In this document: piece after piece, positions 1 through 9,024 of the stretch
How positions within the stretch are numbered: position 1 is the first letter of the stretch
Layout of the letters: each line of letters starts with the position of its first letter
Assembly: GCA_002428365.1 (NCBI GenBank)
Contig: DIVW01000005.1
Span: 146,261 to 165,806 of the forward strand
Reading direction: 5' to 3'
Origin: Propionibacteriaceae bacterium UBA6122
GTDB taxonomy: Bacteria; Actinomycetota; Actinomycetes; Propionibacteriales; Propionibacteriaceae
Length of the DNA: 19,546 nt
Position numbers and translations under genes: made by a program
The notes under the pieces: generated by a model
Database searches by the model: none
The model's input: only the letters and a program-made list of their open reading frames with translations
Told to the model about the DNA's origin: nothing

Positions 1-1
1 G

Positions 2-442
2 TTCGGACGTCCGCCGCGGCTGGTCAACGCCACCCAACCGGCCACACCGGCCGCCATCGGACTGTTCATGGTGGTGGTGATCACCATCACGTTGATCACC
101 AACAAGACCTTCTCCCCGCAGTACCTGATCTGGTTAGGGGCCACGGTGGCGGCATTGTTGCTGCTGGCCGGGCCACCGGAGCCCTGGATCAAGTGGACGG
201 CCAGGGTGGCCGCCTATCAGGTGCTGGTGCTCGCCTTCGCCACTCAGCTGATTTACCCGATCTGGTACGACCCACTGATCGGTTACCAGCCCGAGCCAGC
301 CTTCGCCACAGTGCTGTTGGCCCTGCGCAATCTGGGTCTGGTGGTGCTTGGTGGTTGGCTGTTCGTTCGGTTCTGGCCGGTGCTGTTGAACCGTCCGGTC
401 GCCAACGCCAAACCGGTGAGCGCGGTTTCAGCCGGATTGTAG
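2..442 (+). CDS. C-terminal part of a GT87/DUF2029-like mannosyltransferase (membrane protein, 5' truncated by window)
   Basis: The reading frame is open from the first complete codon (position 2) to TAG, giving 146 residues with no obvious start, so the gene begins left of the window. The visible part is very hydrophobic, with about three to four membrane helices, and contains NKTFSPQYLIWLG. That Lys-x-x-SPQYL-x-WL arrangement is typical of the late membrane region of GT87/DUF2029 polyprenol-phosphate-mannose-dependent alpha-mannosyltransferases, which act on the outer face of the membrane. The catalytic N-terminal loops are not visible, so the assignment rests on this single motif and the topology; another multi-membrane GT-C enzyme is possible. 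The next gene starts 10 bases after the stop, so the two are probably co-transcribed. Confidence 0.6.
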   Translation, partial: FGRPPRLVNATQPATPAAIGLFMVVVITITLITNKTFSPQYLIWLGATVAALLLLAGPPEPWIKWTARVAAYQVLVLAFATQLIYPIWYDPLIGYQPEPAFATVLLALRNLGLVVLGGWLFVRFWPVLLNRPVANAKPVSAVSAGL

Positions 443-452
443 GCTGTCGGTC

Positions 453-1862
453 ATGACCGATTCGGTGGCCGAGCTCGCGCGCAGGCGCAATGCGATCCCG
501 TCCGAGCCCGAACCTGTCGCCGACCTTCCGCAGCGCATTCTGCGTTCCGGCTGGACGTGGCTGCTGCTCGGCGGGATTATCCTCTACGCCGCGGCCGCCA
601 CCTGGTTGCTCACCGACATCGCTTCCAGCCTGAAGATCGACGCCGACACCACCGGGCTGAATGTGTCTGCGATGCGCCAGTCAGCCTGGCTGGCGCTGCC
701 GACGGTGGTCTTCTGGACGGTGGTCTTCCTGCTGGCCGACCGCTACCGTCCACAACGATTCGTGATCTGGTTCCTCACCCTCGGCTGGGGCGGGGCGATC
801 GCGGTGATCTTCTCCTATTACATCAACACCTGGGCCGCTGATCATTTGGCGATCGGTGGCAACGGCAACCCGGCCAGCAGCGCCCGAGTGGCGATCTTCG
901 TTGCCCCCTTCGTCGAGGAGGCGGCCAAAGCTTCGGTGATCTTCCTGATCGCGATCTTCGCCCGCTACCGGCTCACCTCGAAGGTGTCGACCATGGTGTT
1001 GGCTGGCCTTAGTGCGGCCGGTTTCGCCTTCACCGAAAACATCCTCTACTACGCCCGGGTGATCATCTTCGCCTCCACCAGCATCGAAGCTGGCGACGCT
1101 GAGGCGGCGCTGAACCAGATCGTCTGGCTTCGCGGCTTCTGGACGGCGTTCGGCCATCCGCTATTCACGATGATGACCGGCATCGGTATTGCCGTGGCAT
1201 TGCGCACCCACAGCAAGGTGGTGCGCATCCTCGCCCCACTGATCGGCTATCTGGCGGCGTCTTTCCTGCACATGTTCTACAACTCCCAGGCCACGTTCGC
1301 TCAAGGCACAATGCAGTTGATTATGTACTTCGGCGTCGCGGTGCCGATGGTGCTGTCGGCAGTGGTCTACGTGGTGCGGCAGATCCTGCTTGAGGGGCGT
1401 CGGATTCGCTCCCGACTGGTCGATTACACCCAGCTGGGCTGGCTGCCAGAAACCGACCCGTTGGTGATGGCAAAGCTGCGTTTGCGCTTGTGGGCGCTGA
1501 TGGTGGCGATCACTCGTGGGTTGAAGCCGTTCCTGGCCACCGTCCGGCTGCAGCGGGCCTTGACCGAGCTGGCCTACCTGCGTGACGGTGAGGTGCGCGG
1601 CCTGTATGACCGGGCCGCGATTGCCAGGGAACGGCAGCTGGTAGAGCTGGCGCGCGAGCTGCGTCCGACCGCAATTAGTGATCCGCGTGGGATGAAGCTT
1701 GACCTGCCTCGCTGGCGGCGCGCGAAACCGGTATCCTTCGGGCTGCCGAATTACCCGGGACCGGCGGGCATCGGTGGAAACTGGCCCGCACCGGTCACAA
1801 CCCCCCAGGTCGGCTCGGGCCATTCGGCTGTGGACCCTAATTGGGGTCCACCACGGGGGTAG
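453..1862 (+). CDS. PrsW-family intramembrane zinc metalloprotease
   Basis: The 469-residue protein has about eight hydrophobic segments between residues 33 and 310. All PrsW/CPBP-type motifs are visible: FVEEAAK with Glu155, Glu156 and Lys159; FAFTEN with Glu195 and Asn196; FGHPLF with His235; and FLHMFYNS with His273. These are the expected metal and catalytic residues. In Bacillus, PrsW performs site-1 cleavage of the anti-sigma factor RsiW; the substrate here is unknown and no anti-sigma factor gene lies in the window. After the last helix there is a positively charged, probably cytoplasmic region of about 150 residues (Arg-rich, ending in a Gly/Pro-rich tail), making the protein longer than the Bacillus enzyme. 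The ATG lies 10 bases after the preceding stop with only a weak ribosome binding site, suggesting translational coupling. The downstream gene follows after 10 bases. Confidence 0.88.
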   Translation: MTDSVAELARRRNAIPSEPEPVADLPQRILRSGWTWLLLGGIILYAAAATWLLTDIASSLKIDADTTGLNVSAMRQSAWLALPTVVFWTVVFLLADRYRPQRFVIWFLTLGWGGAIAVIFSYYINTWAADHLAIGGNGNPASSARVAIFVAPFVEEAAKASVIFLIAIFARYRLTSKVSTMVLAGLSAAGFAFTENILYYARVIIFASTSIEAGDAEAALNQIVWLRGFWTAFGHPLFTMMTGIGIAVALRTHSKVVRILAPLIGYLAASFLHMFYNSQATFAQGTMQLIMYFGVAVPMVLSAVVYVVRQILLEGRRIRSRLVDYTQLGWLPETDPLVMAKLRLRLWALMVAITRGLKPFLATVRLQRALTELAYLRDGEVRGLYDRAAIARERQLVELARELRPTAISDPRGMKLDLPRWRRAKPVSFGLPNYPGPAGIGGNWPAPVTTPQVGSGHSAVDPNWGPPRG

Positions 1863-1866
1863 GAGG
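1862..1866 (+). promoter_or_regulatory. Ribosome binding site of the first GTPase gene
   Basis: GGAGG starts on the last base of the PrsW stop codon TAG and lies 6 bases before ATG at 1873. The overlap of stop codon and ribosome binding site supports the chosen start and coupled translation. Confidence 0.75.
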
Positions 1867-1872
1867 TAAGGC

Positions 1873-4800
1873 ATGGGCGTAGAGCAGCTGGCTGCTTCGC
1901 TCACCCGACTCCAGGACGCACTCGCAGAAGTGCGCCTGCCTCTGGACGTCCCTGAAGCCGATGAACATCGCGAACTTGTTCGGGCCCAGTCTCGACAGAT
2001 CGAGGACTACGTCCTGCCCCGACTTCGCCGCCTGGACGCCCCGCTGCTCACCGTGGTGGGTGGCTCCACCGGTGCCGGTAAATCGACCCTGGTGAACTCC
2101 CTGGTTGGCCGGGTGGTCACCACGCCCGGAGTGATCCGCCCGACCACTCGTTCTTCAGTGCTGGTGCATCACCCCGAAGATGCCCGCTGGTTCGAATCCG
2201 GTCAGATTCTTCCCGGCCTGGCTCGCAGCGATGCCCCGGTCACCGACCCCAGAGTGCTCCAACTGGTGCCCGAACCAAGCCTGCCCAAGGGCCTGGCGAT
2301 CCTGGATGCCCCCGACGTCGATTCGGTAGTCGCGCAGAACCGCACCCTGGCTGCTCAGTTGTTGGCCGCCGCTGATTTGTGGCTCTTTGTCACCTCGGCG
2401 GCGCGTTATGCCGACGCCGTGCCCTGGCAATACCTGCGGGCGGCAGCTCGCCGCAAGGCCGTGGTGGCCGTGGTGCTCGATCGTGTCCCGCCGGCAGCGA
2501 TGTCCGACGTGCCGCCTCACCTTGGCCAGATGATGAGCCAGCGCGGGCTGAGCGCTTCGCCGCTGTTCGCCGTCCCGGAGACCACTGTGGACGAGGACGG
2601 TCTGCTGCCCAATGCGTCCGTGGCGCCGATCCGGGGTTGGCTGGCCGATCTGGCCGAAGACACCGTGCGCCGCAATCAGGTAGTGCTCCAAACCCTCGAC
2701 GGGGCAATCGAATCGTTGGCCGACCACGGCCCGGCGCTGGTAGCTGCGGTAGCCGCCCAGACCGAAGCCCTGGACACCCTTCAGGCAGATGCCGAGAAGT
2801 CATTCGCCGAGGCAGCGCGTTCGGTGGCAGCCCAGACCGCCGACGGCACCCTGCTGCGCGGTGAAGTGCTCGCCCGCTGGCAGGATTTCGTCGGCACCGG
2901 GGAGTTCTTCCGGTCGGTGGAGAAGCGGATCGGGCTGTTCCGCGACCGGCTGGTACAGGTGGCCAAGGGGGAGCCGAAGCGGGCTCAGGACGTCCAGTTG
3001 GCCGTTGAATCCGGGCTTGAAGTGTTGGTGCGTGAAGAAGGTGAGTTCGCCGCTCGCCGAGTCGTTTCGGCCTGGGAGGCGCACCCGGCCGGTCGCCAAC
3101 TCCTGGACCGGGACGGCGCCCTGGGCAAGGTGTCGCTTGACTTCAGCGAGTCTGCTGCCCGGGTGATCCGGCAATGGCAGGGCGACGTGCTGGAGTTGGT
3201 CGGTAGCGAGGGCAAGAGCAAGAAGTCGATGGCCCGGTTCCTAGCTCTCGGCGTCAACGGCGCTGGCGTGGCCTTGATGGTGTTCATTTTCTCCCAAACA
3301 GGTGGTCTGGTCGGCGCCGAGGTTGGCGTGGCCGGTGGCACCGCACTGCTGGCTCAGCGGGTGCTGGAGGCGGTCTTTGGTGAGGACGCCGTGCGGCGGC
3401 TGGCCAAGGAGGCCAAGGCGCAGTTGGACAGCCGGGTCGAAGGGCTGATGGCGATCGAGTTGTCTCGGTTCGAGAAGCTGATTGACGAGGTCGAAGTCCG
3501 GTCGCAGCAGGGCGAGGAGCTCCGCGCGGCGGTGTTGGCGCTGGAGACTGAGCGGGTAGCTGAGGATCGCTACATTCGCGAAGCTAACGTGGGCGCTGGC
3601 CTGCCGGAGCCGAGCCTGCCCGAGCCGGTCGAGCCCGAGCCGACGGTTGCCGGGGAAGCCGAGTCCGCAGACGTTGAGGCGGAAGCTGTTGAGACCGACC
3701 CTGGTGAGCCGGGTGCTGATCAAGAAGCCGTTGCCCCGGCCGCGAGCGCTGAGACGCCGCAGCGGTTCGTCGCTGGCGACACCGGCCTACTGCCCGGCTT
3801 GGTTTCGGCACAGCTGTCCGCGCTGGCGGCTGGCGCCGTCCGGCACGGTGAGGATGATGAGTCCGATGTGCAGCTCACCGATGAAGACGATTTCGACCTG
3901 CCCCCGCACCAGGTAGGCCCACTTGGCGAATCCGAGGGCGAATCCGACGGCGACGCCGAGGAGGCCGCTGTCGCCGATGTTGCGAGTGCTGACTGGGCCG
4001 AGAGCGACGGCGAACCTGAGTCTCTGGCTGCCGAGTCGGTTGCTGAAGGCGAGTCGTTGGATCCGGATTCGCTGGCGGCCGAGTCGGTTGATGACGAGTC
4101 GGTTGATGGCGACGAGGACACCTCGGCTGATCCTGATTCGGCTGATCCTGATTCGGCCGATGCCGATTCAGCCGAAGCTGAGCCCGCGGCAACCGGTGTC
4201 GCGGAGCGACCGATTCCAGTGCCGGCCGGGCTGGCTGCCTTGGCGGCCGAGGCCGTCCGGCGTCCCGGTGAGCCACGCCAAGAAGTTCAGGATTCCGCCG
4301 AGCTTGCGGCGCACGAGTCGGAGCAGGAGTCGGCGTCCGGTGGGGCGTCGGCAGCCGAGCCGACCGAGCCCGCCGAACCCCCAGCGGTGTCGTTGCCGGC
4401 TGCACCGGTGCTGCCGTCGGCGCCCCTCCCGTCCGAAGTTGCGGTGGGGACGCCCGAATCGGTTGAGGCCGAATCGGTTGAGGCCGAGCAGGCTGAGGCC
4501 GAGCAGGCTGACGCCGAGCAGGCTGACGCCGAGCAGGCTGACGCCGAGCCGATTGAGGCGGACGTGACCGAGGCGAACGGGACTGTCGAGGCCCCGGCGA
4601 TGGCGTTGCCAACGCCGCCGGTGTTGCCGTCCGCGCCGATTTCCTTCAGCCCGGTCGAGCCCGCCGACGGTTCAACATCATGGGCCAATCCCGCCGGTGG
4701 ACCCGCGTGGCCGGCCTCACCAGCGTCGGCCGCCCGGCGGGCGGTCGCTGGCCCGACGCTGCCGTCCGTGCCGCTGCCTGCCGCTCCGGCACCGGTCACT

Positions 4801-4950
4801 TACGCCGACGTGTCGCAGGACGCCACACCTAGCCTGTTGGTGCCGCCGGATCAGATTCCACCGGCCCCGCCGGTGCCACAGTGGCCCGAACCAGAACCCG
4901 AACCAGAAACCGAATCGATCGCCGGAGTGAGTGGGGAGGAGACTTCATGA
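1873..4950 (+). CDS. Dynamin-like membrane GTPase with a very long acidic, disordered C-terminal tail
   Basis: The protein has 1025 residues. Residues 1-60 are helical. The P-loop is GGSTGAGKST (63-72) with Lys70. The switch I threonine is in the PTT at 90-92. The G3 position reads LDAPD (144-148), where a canonical GTPase has DxxG, and the G4 strand ends in VLDR (201-204), so the guanine-specificity motif is degenerate. A helical region follows, then a Gly/Ala-rich membrane segment at about 457-500 and a charged helical stretch to about 569. This arrangement fits the actinobacterial dynamin-like/YfjP-like GTPases, often annotated only as 'ABC transporter' or 'GTPase domain protein'. Residues 570-1025 are Glu/Asp/Ala/Pro/Ser-rich, contain no lysine or cysteine, and carry short tandem repeats. 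It overlaps the next GTPase gene by 4 bases, so the two probably form a hetero-pair, as the adjacent DynA/DynB proteins do in Streptomyces. Orthology to DynA/DynB is not shown by this sequence; nucleotide preference needs testing. Confidence 0.82.
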   Translation: MGVEQLAASLTRLQDALAEVRLPLDVPEADEHRELVRAQSRQIEDYVLPRLRRLDAPLLTVVGGSTGAGKSTLVNSLVGRVVTTPGVIRPTTRSSVLVHHPEDARWFESGQILPGLARSDAPVTDPRVLQLVPEPSLPKGLAILDAPDVDSVVAQNRTLAAQLLAAADLWLFVTSAARYADAVPWQYLRAAARRKAVVAVVLDRVPPAAMSDVPPHLGQMMSQRGLSASPLFAVPETTVDEDGLLPNASVAPIRGWLADLAEDTVRRNQVVLQTLDGAIESLADHGPALVAAVAAQTEALDTLQADAEKSFAEAARSVAAQTADGTLLRGEVLARWQDFVGTGEFFRSVEKRIGLFRDRLVQVAKGEPKRAQDVQLAVESGLEVLVREEGEFAARRVVSAWEAHPAGRQLLDRDGALGKVSLDFSESAARVIRQWQGDVLELVGSEGKSKKSMARFLALGVNGAGVALMVFIFSQTGGLVGAEVGVAGGTALLAQRVLEAVFGEDAVRRLAKEAKAQLDSRVEGLMAIELSRFEKLIDEVEVRSQQGEELRAAVLALETERVAEDRYIREANVGAGLPEPSLPEPVEPEPTVAGEAESADVEAEAVETDPGEPGADQEAVAPAASAETPQRFVAGDTGLLPGLVSAQLSALAAGAVRHGEDDESDVQLTDEDDFDLPPHQVGPLGESEGESDGDAEEAAVADVASADWAESDGEPESLAAESVAEGESLDPDSLAAESVDDESVDGDEDTSADPDSADPDSADADSAEAEPAATGVAERPIPVPAGLAALAAEAVRRPGEPRQEVQDSAELAAHESEQESASGGASAAEPTEPAEPPAVSLPAAPVLPSAPLPSEVAVGTPESVEAESVEAEQAEAEQADAEQADAEQADAEPIEADVTEANGTVEAPAMALPTPPVLPSAPISFSPVEPADGSTSWANPAGGPAWPASPASAARRAVAGPTLPSVPLPAAPAPVTYADVSQDATPSLLVPPDQIPPAPPVPQWPEPEPEPETESIAGVSGEETS
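4126..4170 (+). repeat. Three 15-bp tandem units inside the GTPase tail
   Basis: Two exact copies of GCTGATCCTGATTCG (4126-4140 and 4141-4155) are followed by a diverged third copy (4156-4170). They encode ADPDS, ADPDS and ADADS, in frame. Confidence 0.9.
4456..4560 (+). repeat. Seven 15-bp tandem units encoding an E-x-x-(E/D)-A pentapeptide
   Basis: Units run 4456-4470, 4471-4485, 4486-4500, 4501-4515, 4516-4530, 4531-4545 and 4546-4560. The first two are identical (ESVEA), the third is EQAEA, the next three are identical (GAGCAGGCTGACGCC, EQADA), and the last is diverged (EPIEA). The 15-bp period keeps the frame, so copy number can change without disrupting the gene. It corresponds to residues 862-896. 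Confidence 0.93.
4935..4941 (+). promoter_or_regulatory. Ribosome binding site that fixes the start of the second GTPase
   Basis: GGAGGAG lies 5 bases before ATG at 4947. It argues for this start over an in-frame upstream ATG at 4881, which would add 22 Arg-rich residues overlapping the previous gene. Confidence 0.8.
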
Positions 4951-6548
4951 AGTCATCGCCCAACAAGCTGGCCAGCAGGCTAGCCGCGCTTTCCGAAGCG
5001 GTCACCGCCATGGAAGGCCGCGGCAACCCGGCAGTGGTCGACAGGGCGGCGAAGGTGGCCACTCGTGCTGGCCAGCGAGTCGCGCTCAGCGGCGATCACA
5101 CCGTGGTGGCCCTGGCCGGATCGACCGGATCGGGTAAGTCGAGCCTGTTCAACGCCCTCAGCGGCACCCAACTGGCGCAGGTGGCCGTCCGGCGTCCGAC
5201 TACTTCGAAGGCGATGGCAGTTGGTTGGGGCACCGAATTGCCCAACGATCTGCTCGACTGGCTGGACGTTGGCAAGCGTCATCTGGTCGCCTCCGACGAC
5301 GAACAGCTGCGCAACCTCGTGCTGCTCGACCTGCCCGACCACGATTCCACCGAGGAAGCCCACCGGGTGACCGTCGATCGAATGGTCGAGATGGTGGACG
5401 CAATCATTTGGGTGGTCGACCCCCAGAAGTACGCCGACGCTGCCCTGCACGACGGCTATCTCAGGCCGTTGGCCGAACATGCCGATGTGATGATGGTGGT
5501 GCTCAACCAGTCCGACCGGCTGCCGGCCGACCAGCTACAGAACTGCGTCGCTGACCTGCGAGCTTTGCTTGATGGCGAGGGGCTGCGCGCGTCGCCGCTG
5601 ATGGTCACCTCAGCCCAGCGTGGCGACGGTATCTACAACCTGCGCGACTCGTTGGTGGCGACCGTGGCCCGCAAGCGCGCGATGGTGCACCGGGTGAGCC
5701 TGGACGTGAAGAAGTCCGCCAGGCAGCTAGCCGTTGATCTGGGGCCGAAGGTGCCGGCGAAAATGAACGGCAGCCTCAAGGAGCAGGTCACCGAGACCAT
5801 GGGGGACGCGGCCGGAGTTGGCCTGGTGGTCAATGGGGTTCGTGAAGCCTGGCGTCGGCGAGGCACCGCTGCGACCGGCTGGCCGCTGATCAGCTGGATC
5901 GCGCGGCTCCGTCCCGACCCGCTGAAGCAGCTGCGACTCGGGGCGATGGCCGCAATCGAGCACAGCCCCACCGAGGTGAATCGCACCTCCTTGCCTAAGG
6001 CCAATGCGGTCCAGAAGGCCCGAGTCGATCAGGGTCTTCGCGAGCTCATCGATCAGGCGTCCCAAGGGATGCCGACCGGCTGGGTGACGGCCGTTGACCG
6101 GGCGGCACACGGCAGGGCCTCACTGCTTGCCGATGACTTGGACACTGCGATCGCCAGTACCGACTTGAAGGTGAAGTCCGGGGCCTGGTGGTGGGTGTTG
6201 TTCGGCCTGCTGCAGTGGCTGCTCATCGTCACGGTGATCGGTGGCCTGGTCTGGTGGCTGGCCGGGCCCGCGCTGGCGACTTCCGGCTTCGGCATTCCGC
6301 TGTACGTCTGGTACGGCGTACCTGCTGGAGTGTGGGTGGCCGTTGGCTCGGTTTTGGCCGGTCTGCTCCTGGCCCTGCTCGGTCGGGCTTTCGTCATCGG
6401 TGGCGCTCAGAGCCGGGCCCGCCGGGCGCGTAAGGAACTGAACTCGGCAATCAGCGCCGTGGTAGAGGCCCAGGTCTTCGGCCCAGTGCAGGCCGAGTTG
6501 GATCGCTACCACCGCGCCCGAGACGCCGTCCGCGAAGCTACGCGCTGA
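4947..6548 (+). CDS. Dynamin-like/YfjP-like GTPase with two C-terminal membrane helices
   Basis: The chosen ATG overlaps the preceding stop (ATGA) and follows a strong ribosome binding site, giving 533 residues. The P-loop is GSTGSGKSS (58-66) with Lys64. The switch I threonine is at 85-86 (PTTSK). The G3 motif is DLPDHDS (128-134), with Asp in place of the canonical Gly. The G4 motif is NQSD (187-190), close to NKxD, and a TSA element follows as G5, so this partner keeps recognisable guanine specificity. After a central helical region, two hydrophobic helices lie at about 411-435 and 455-480 with a short loop, then a charged helix to the C terminus. The layout matches membrane-inserting dynamin-like proteins. 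Its placement directly behind a second GTPase suggests that the two work as a complex at the inner membrane, for example in membrane or septum remodelling (inference). No clear promoter lies between the two genes. Confidence 0.85.
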   Translation: MKSSPNKLASRLAALSEAVTAMEGRGNPAVVDRAAKVATRAGQRVALSGDHTVVALAGSTGSGKSSLFNALSGTQLAQVAVRRPTTSKAMAVGWGTELPNDLLDWLDVGKRHLVASDDEQLRNLVLLDLPDHDSTEEAHRVTVDRMVEMVDAIIWVVDPQKYADAALHDGYLRPLAEHADVMMVVLNQSDRLPADQLQNCVADLRALLDGEGLRASPLMVTSAQRGDGIYNLRDSLVATVARKRAMVHRVSLDVKKSARQLAVDLGPKVPAKMNGSLKEQVTETMGDAAGVGLVVNGVREAWRRRGTAATGWPLISWIARLRPDPLKQLRLGAMAAIEHSPTEVNRTSLPKANAVQKARVDQGLRELIDQASQGMPTGWVTAVDRAAHGRASLLADDLDTAIASTDLKVKSGAWWWVLFGLLQWLLIVTVIGGLVWWLAGPALATSGFGIPLYVWYGVPAGVWVAVGSVLAGLLLALLGRAFVIGGAQSRARRARKELNSAISAVVEAQVFGPVQAELDRYHRARDAVREATR

Positions 6549-6559
6549 TTGGGTGCTGC

Positions 6560-6596
6560 CACCGCTGCGGGTGCCATTGCTGGGGTCTTAGCGGTG
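6560..6596 (+). terminator. Possible weak hairpin downstream of the GTPase operon
   Basis: CACCGCT (6560-6566) and AGCGGTG (6590-6596) are perfect complements, 12 bases after the GTPase stop, but the loop is 23 bases and no T-run follows. It is a candidate transcript end only. Confidence 0.25.
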
Positions 6597-6659
6597 CTGG
6601 GCAGGTGATCGGTGTGCCCGCGTAGGGTCGGGGCCGGTCGTGTCCAGGCGGGCGGCGGG

Positions 6660-6688
6660 TTATCCACACCCCGACTTTGCCATCCACA
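6660..6688 (+). promoter_or_regulatory. DnaA box (perfect) plus a second imperfect box upstream of the SSB paralogue
   Basis: TTATCCACA at 6660-6668 matches the DnaA box consensus exactly. CCATCCACA at 6680-6688 has the same TCCACA core and orientation, 20 bases further on, about two helical turns. Both lie about 75-105 bases before the ssb start, in the 215-base gap after the GTPase gene. No convincing -10/-35 pair was found in the same gap. The rest of the gap shows nothing else that I can identify. Confidence 0.55.
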
Positions 6689-6763
6689 ACTGCCGGATTC
6701 GGCTGACCTCTTTTCCGTCCGGGTGCCAACACTGATGGGCACAACGGAGGAAAGGGAACATTC

Positions 6764-7207
6764 ATGGACGCGGTGGTGTGGATCACTGGCAATGTCGGTA
6801 CAGAGGTGGAGTGTCGTACGGTTCGAGACGAGCTGGTCTTCGCCAGTTTCCGGCTGGCCTGCACCCCTCGGATTCGTCGGGGCGGGGAGTGGGGCGACGG
6901 CGAGACCACCTGGCTAGGGGTCACCTGCAGCCGGGCGCTGGCCGAGAATGTGCGGGCGAGTGTGAAGAAGGGGGACGCCTTGGTGGTCGTCGGCAAGCTT
7001 CGCACCACTCGTTGGGAGGATACCGAGCGTGGGGCCCAAGAGCGGCTGACGATCGAGGCGATTACGATCGGGCACGACCTGAATCGAGGCATCGCGCAGT
7101 TCCGGCGCAACACTCGCGTTGTTCGCGACGATTCGGTCAGCGTGGCGGAGCTGATCTTGGCGACCGAGAACCAGGACGACGATGAGGCCAGCGCGAAGGC
7201 TGCCTGA
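6764..7207 (+). CDS. ssbB: Single-stranded DNA-binding protein paralogue (SsbB type)
   Basis: The 147-residue protein begins MDAVVWITGNVG and has the OB-fold pattern of bacterial SSBs: strand-rich residues 1-110 with FRLACTP, WLGVTCSRALAENV and KGDALVVVGKL, then a helix. It ends in ENQDDDEASAKAA and lacks the DDDxPF tip through which housekeeping SSB recruits partner proteins, so I read it as the second SSB of actinobacteria. Such paralogues sit beside ettA in Mycobacterium tuberculosis (Rv2478c next to Rv2477c), and SsbB of Streptomyces has been linked to chromosome segregation. Here the gene converges on ettA. A purine-rich stretch (GGAGGAAAGGG, 6746-6756) before the ATG serves as ribosome binding site. 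The DnaA-box element upstream could couple expression to replication (inference). Confidence 0.85.
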   Translation: MDAVVWITGNVGTEVECRTVRDELVFASFRLACTPRIRRGGEWGDGETTWLGVTCSRALAENVRASVKKGDALVVVGKLRTTRWEDTERGAQERLTIEAITIGHDLNRGIAQFRRNTRVVRDDSVSVAELILATENQDDDEASAKAA

Positions 7208-7221
7208 ATCCACCGGTCCGG

Positions 7222-7261
7222 CCCCGCTGGGCTGAATCCTGGCCGGATCAGCTCAGCGGGG
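7222..7261. terminator. Shared hairpin terminator between ssbB and ettA
   Basis: A 14-bp stem (7222-7235 with 7248-7261; 13 Watson-Crick pairs and one G-T) encloses a 12-base loop. It lies 14 bases after the ssbB stop and 17 bases beyond the ettA stop, between convergent genes. No T-tract follows on either strand, as is common in high-GC actinobacteria. It probably acts in both directions. Confidence 0.75.
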
Positions 7262-7278
7262 AGGCAGGTTCAGTTGGA

Positions 7279-8961
<1,683 letters not shown>

Positions 8962-9024
8962 GGCGATCATCTCTCACGGATTGGAAGCGGCGCCCAGTCT
9001 ATGACAGGACGCTGCGCCCGCGGC

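Noticed and set aside
4126..4560. Short tandem repeats considered as CRISPR or mobile-element repeats
   Set aside because: The units are contiguous, 15 bp, in frame and without spacers, so they are protein-coding repeats.
3875..4612. Arg/Pro/Gln-rich minus-strand frame opposite the GTPase tail
   Set aside because: Its repetitive composition mirrors the tandem repeats of the coding strand; there is no ribosome binding site or domain.
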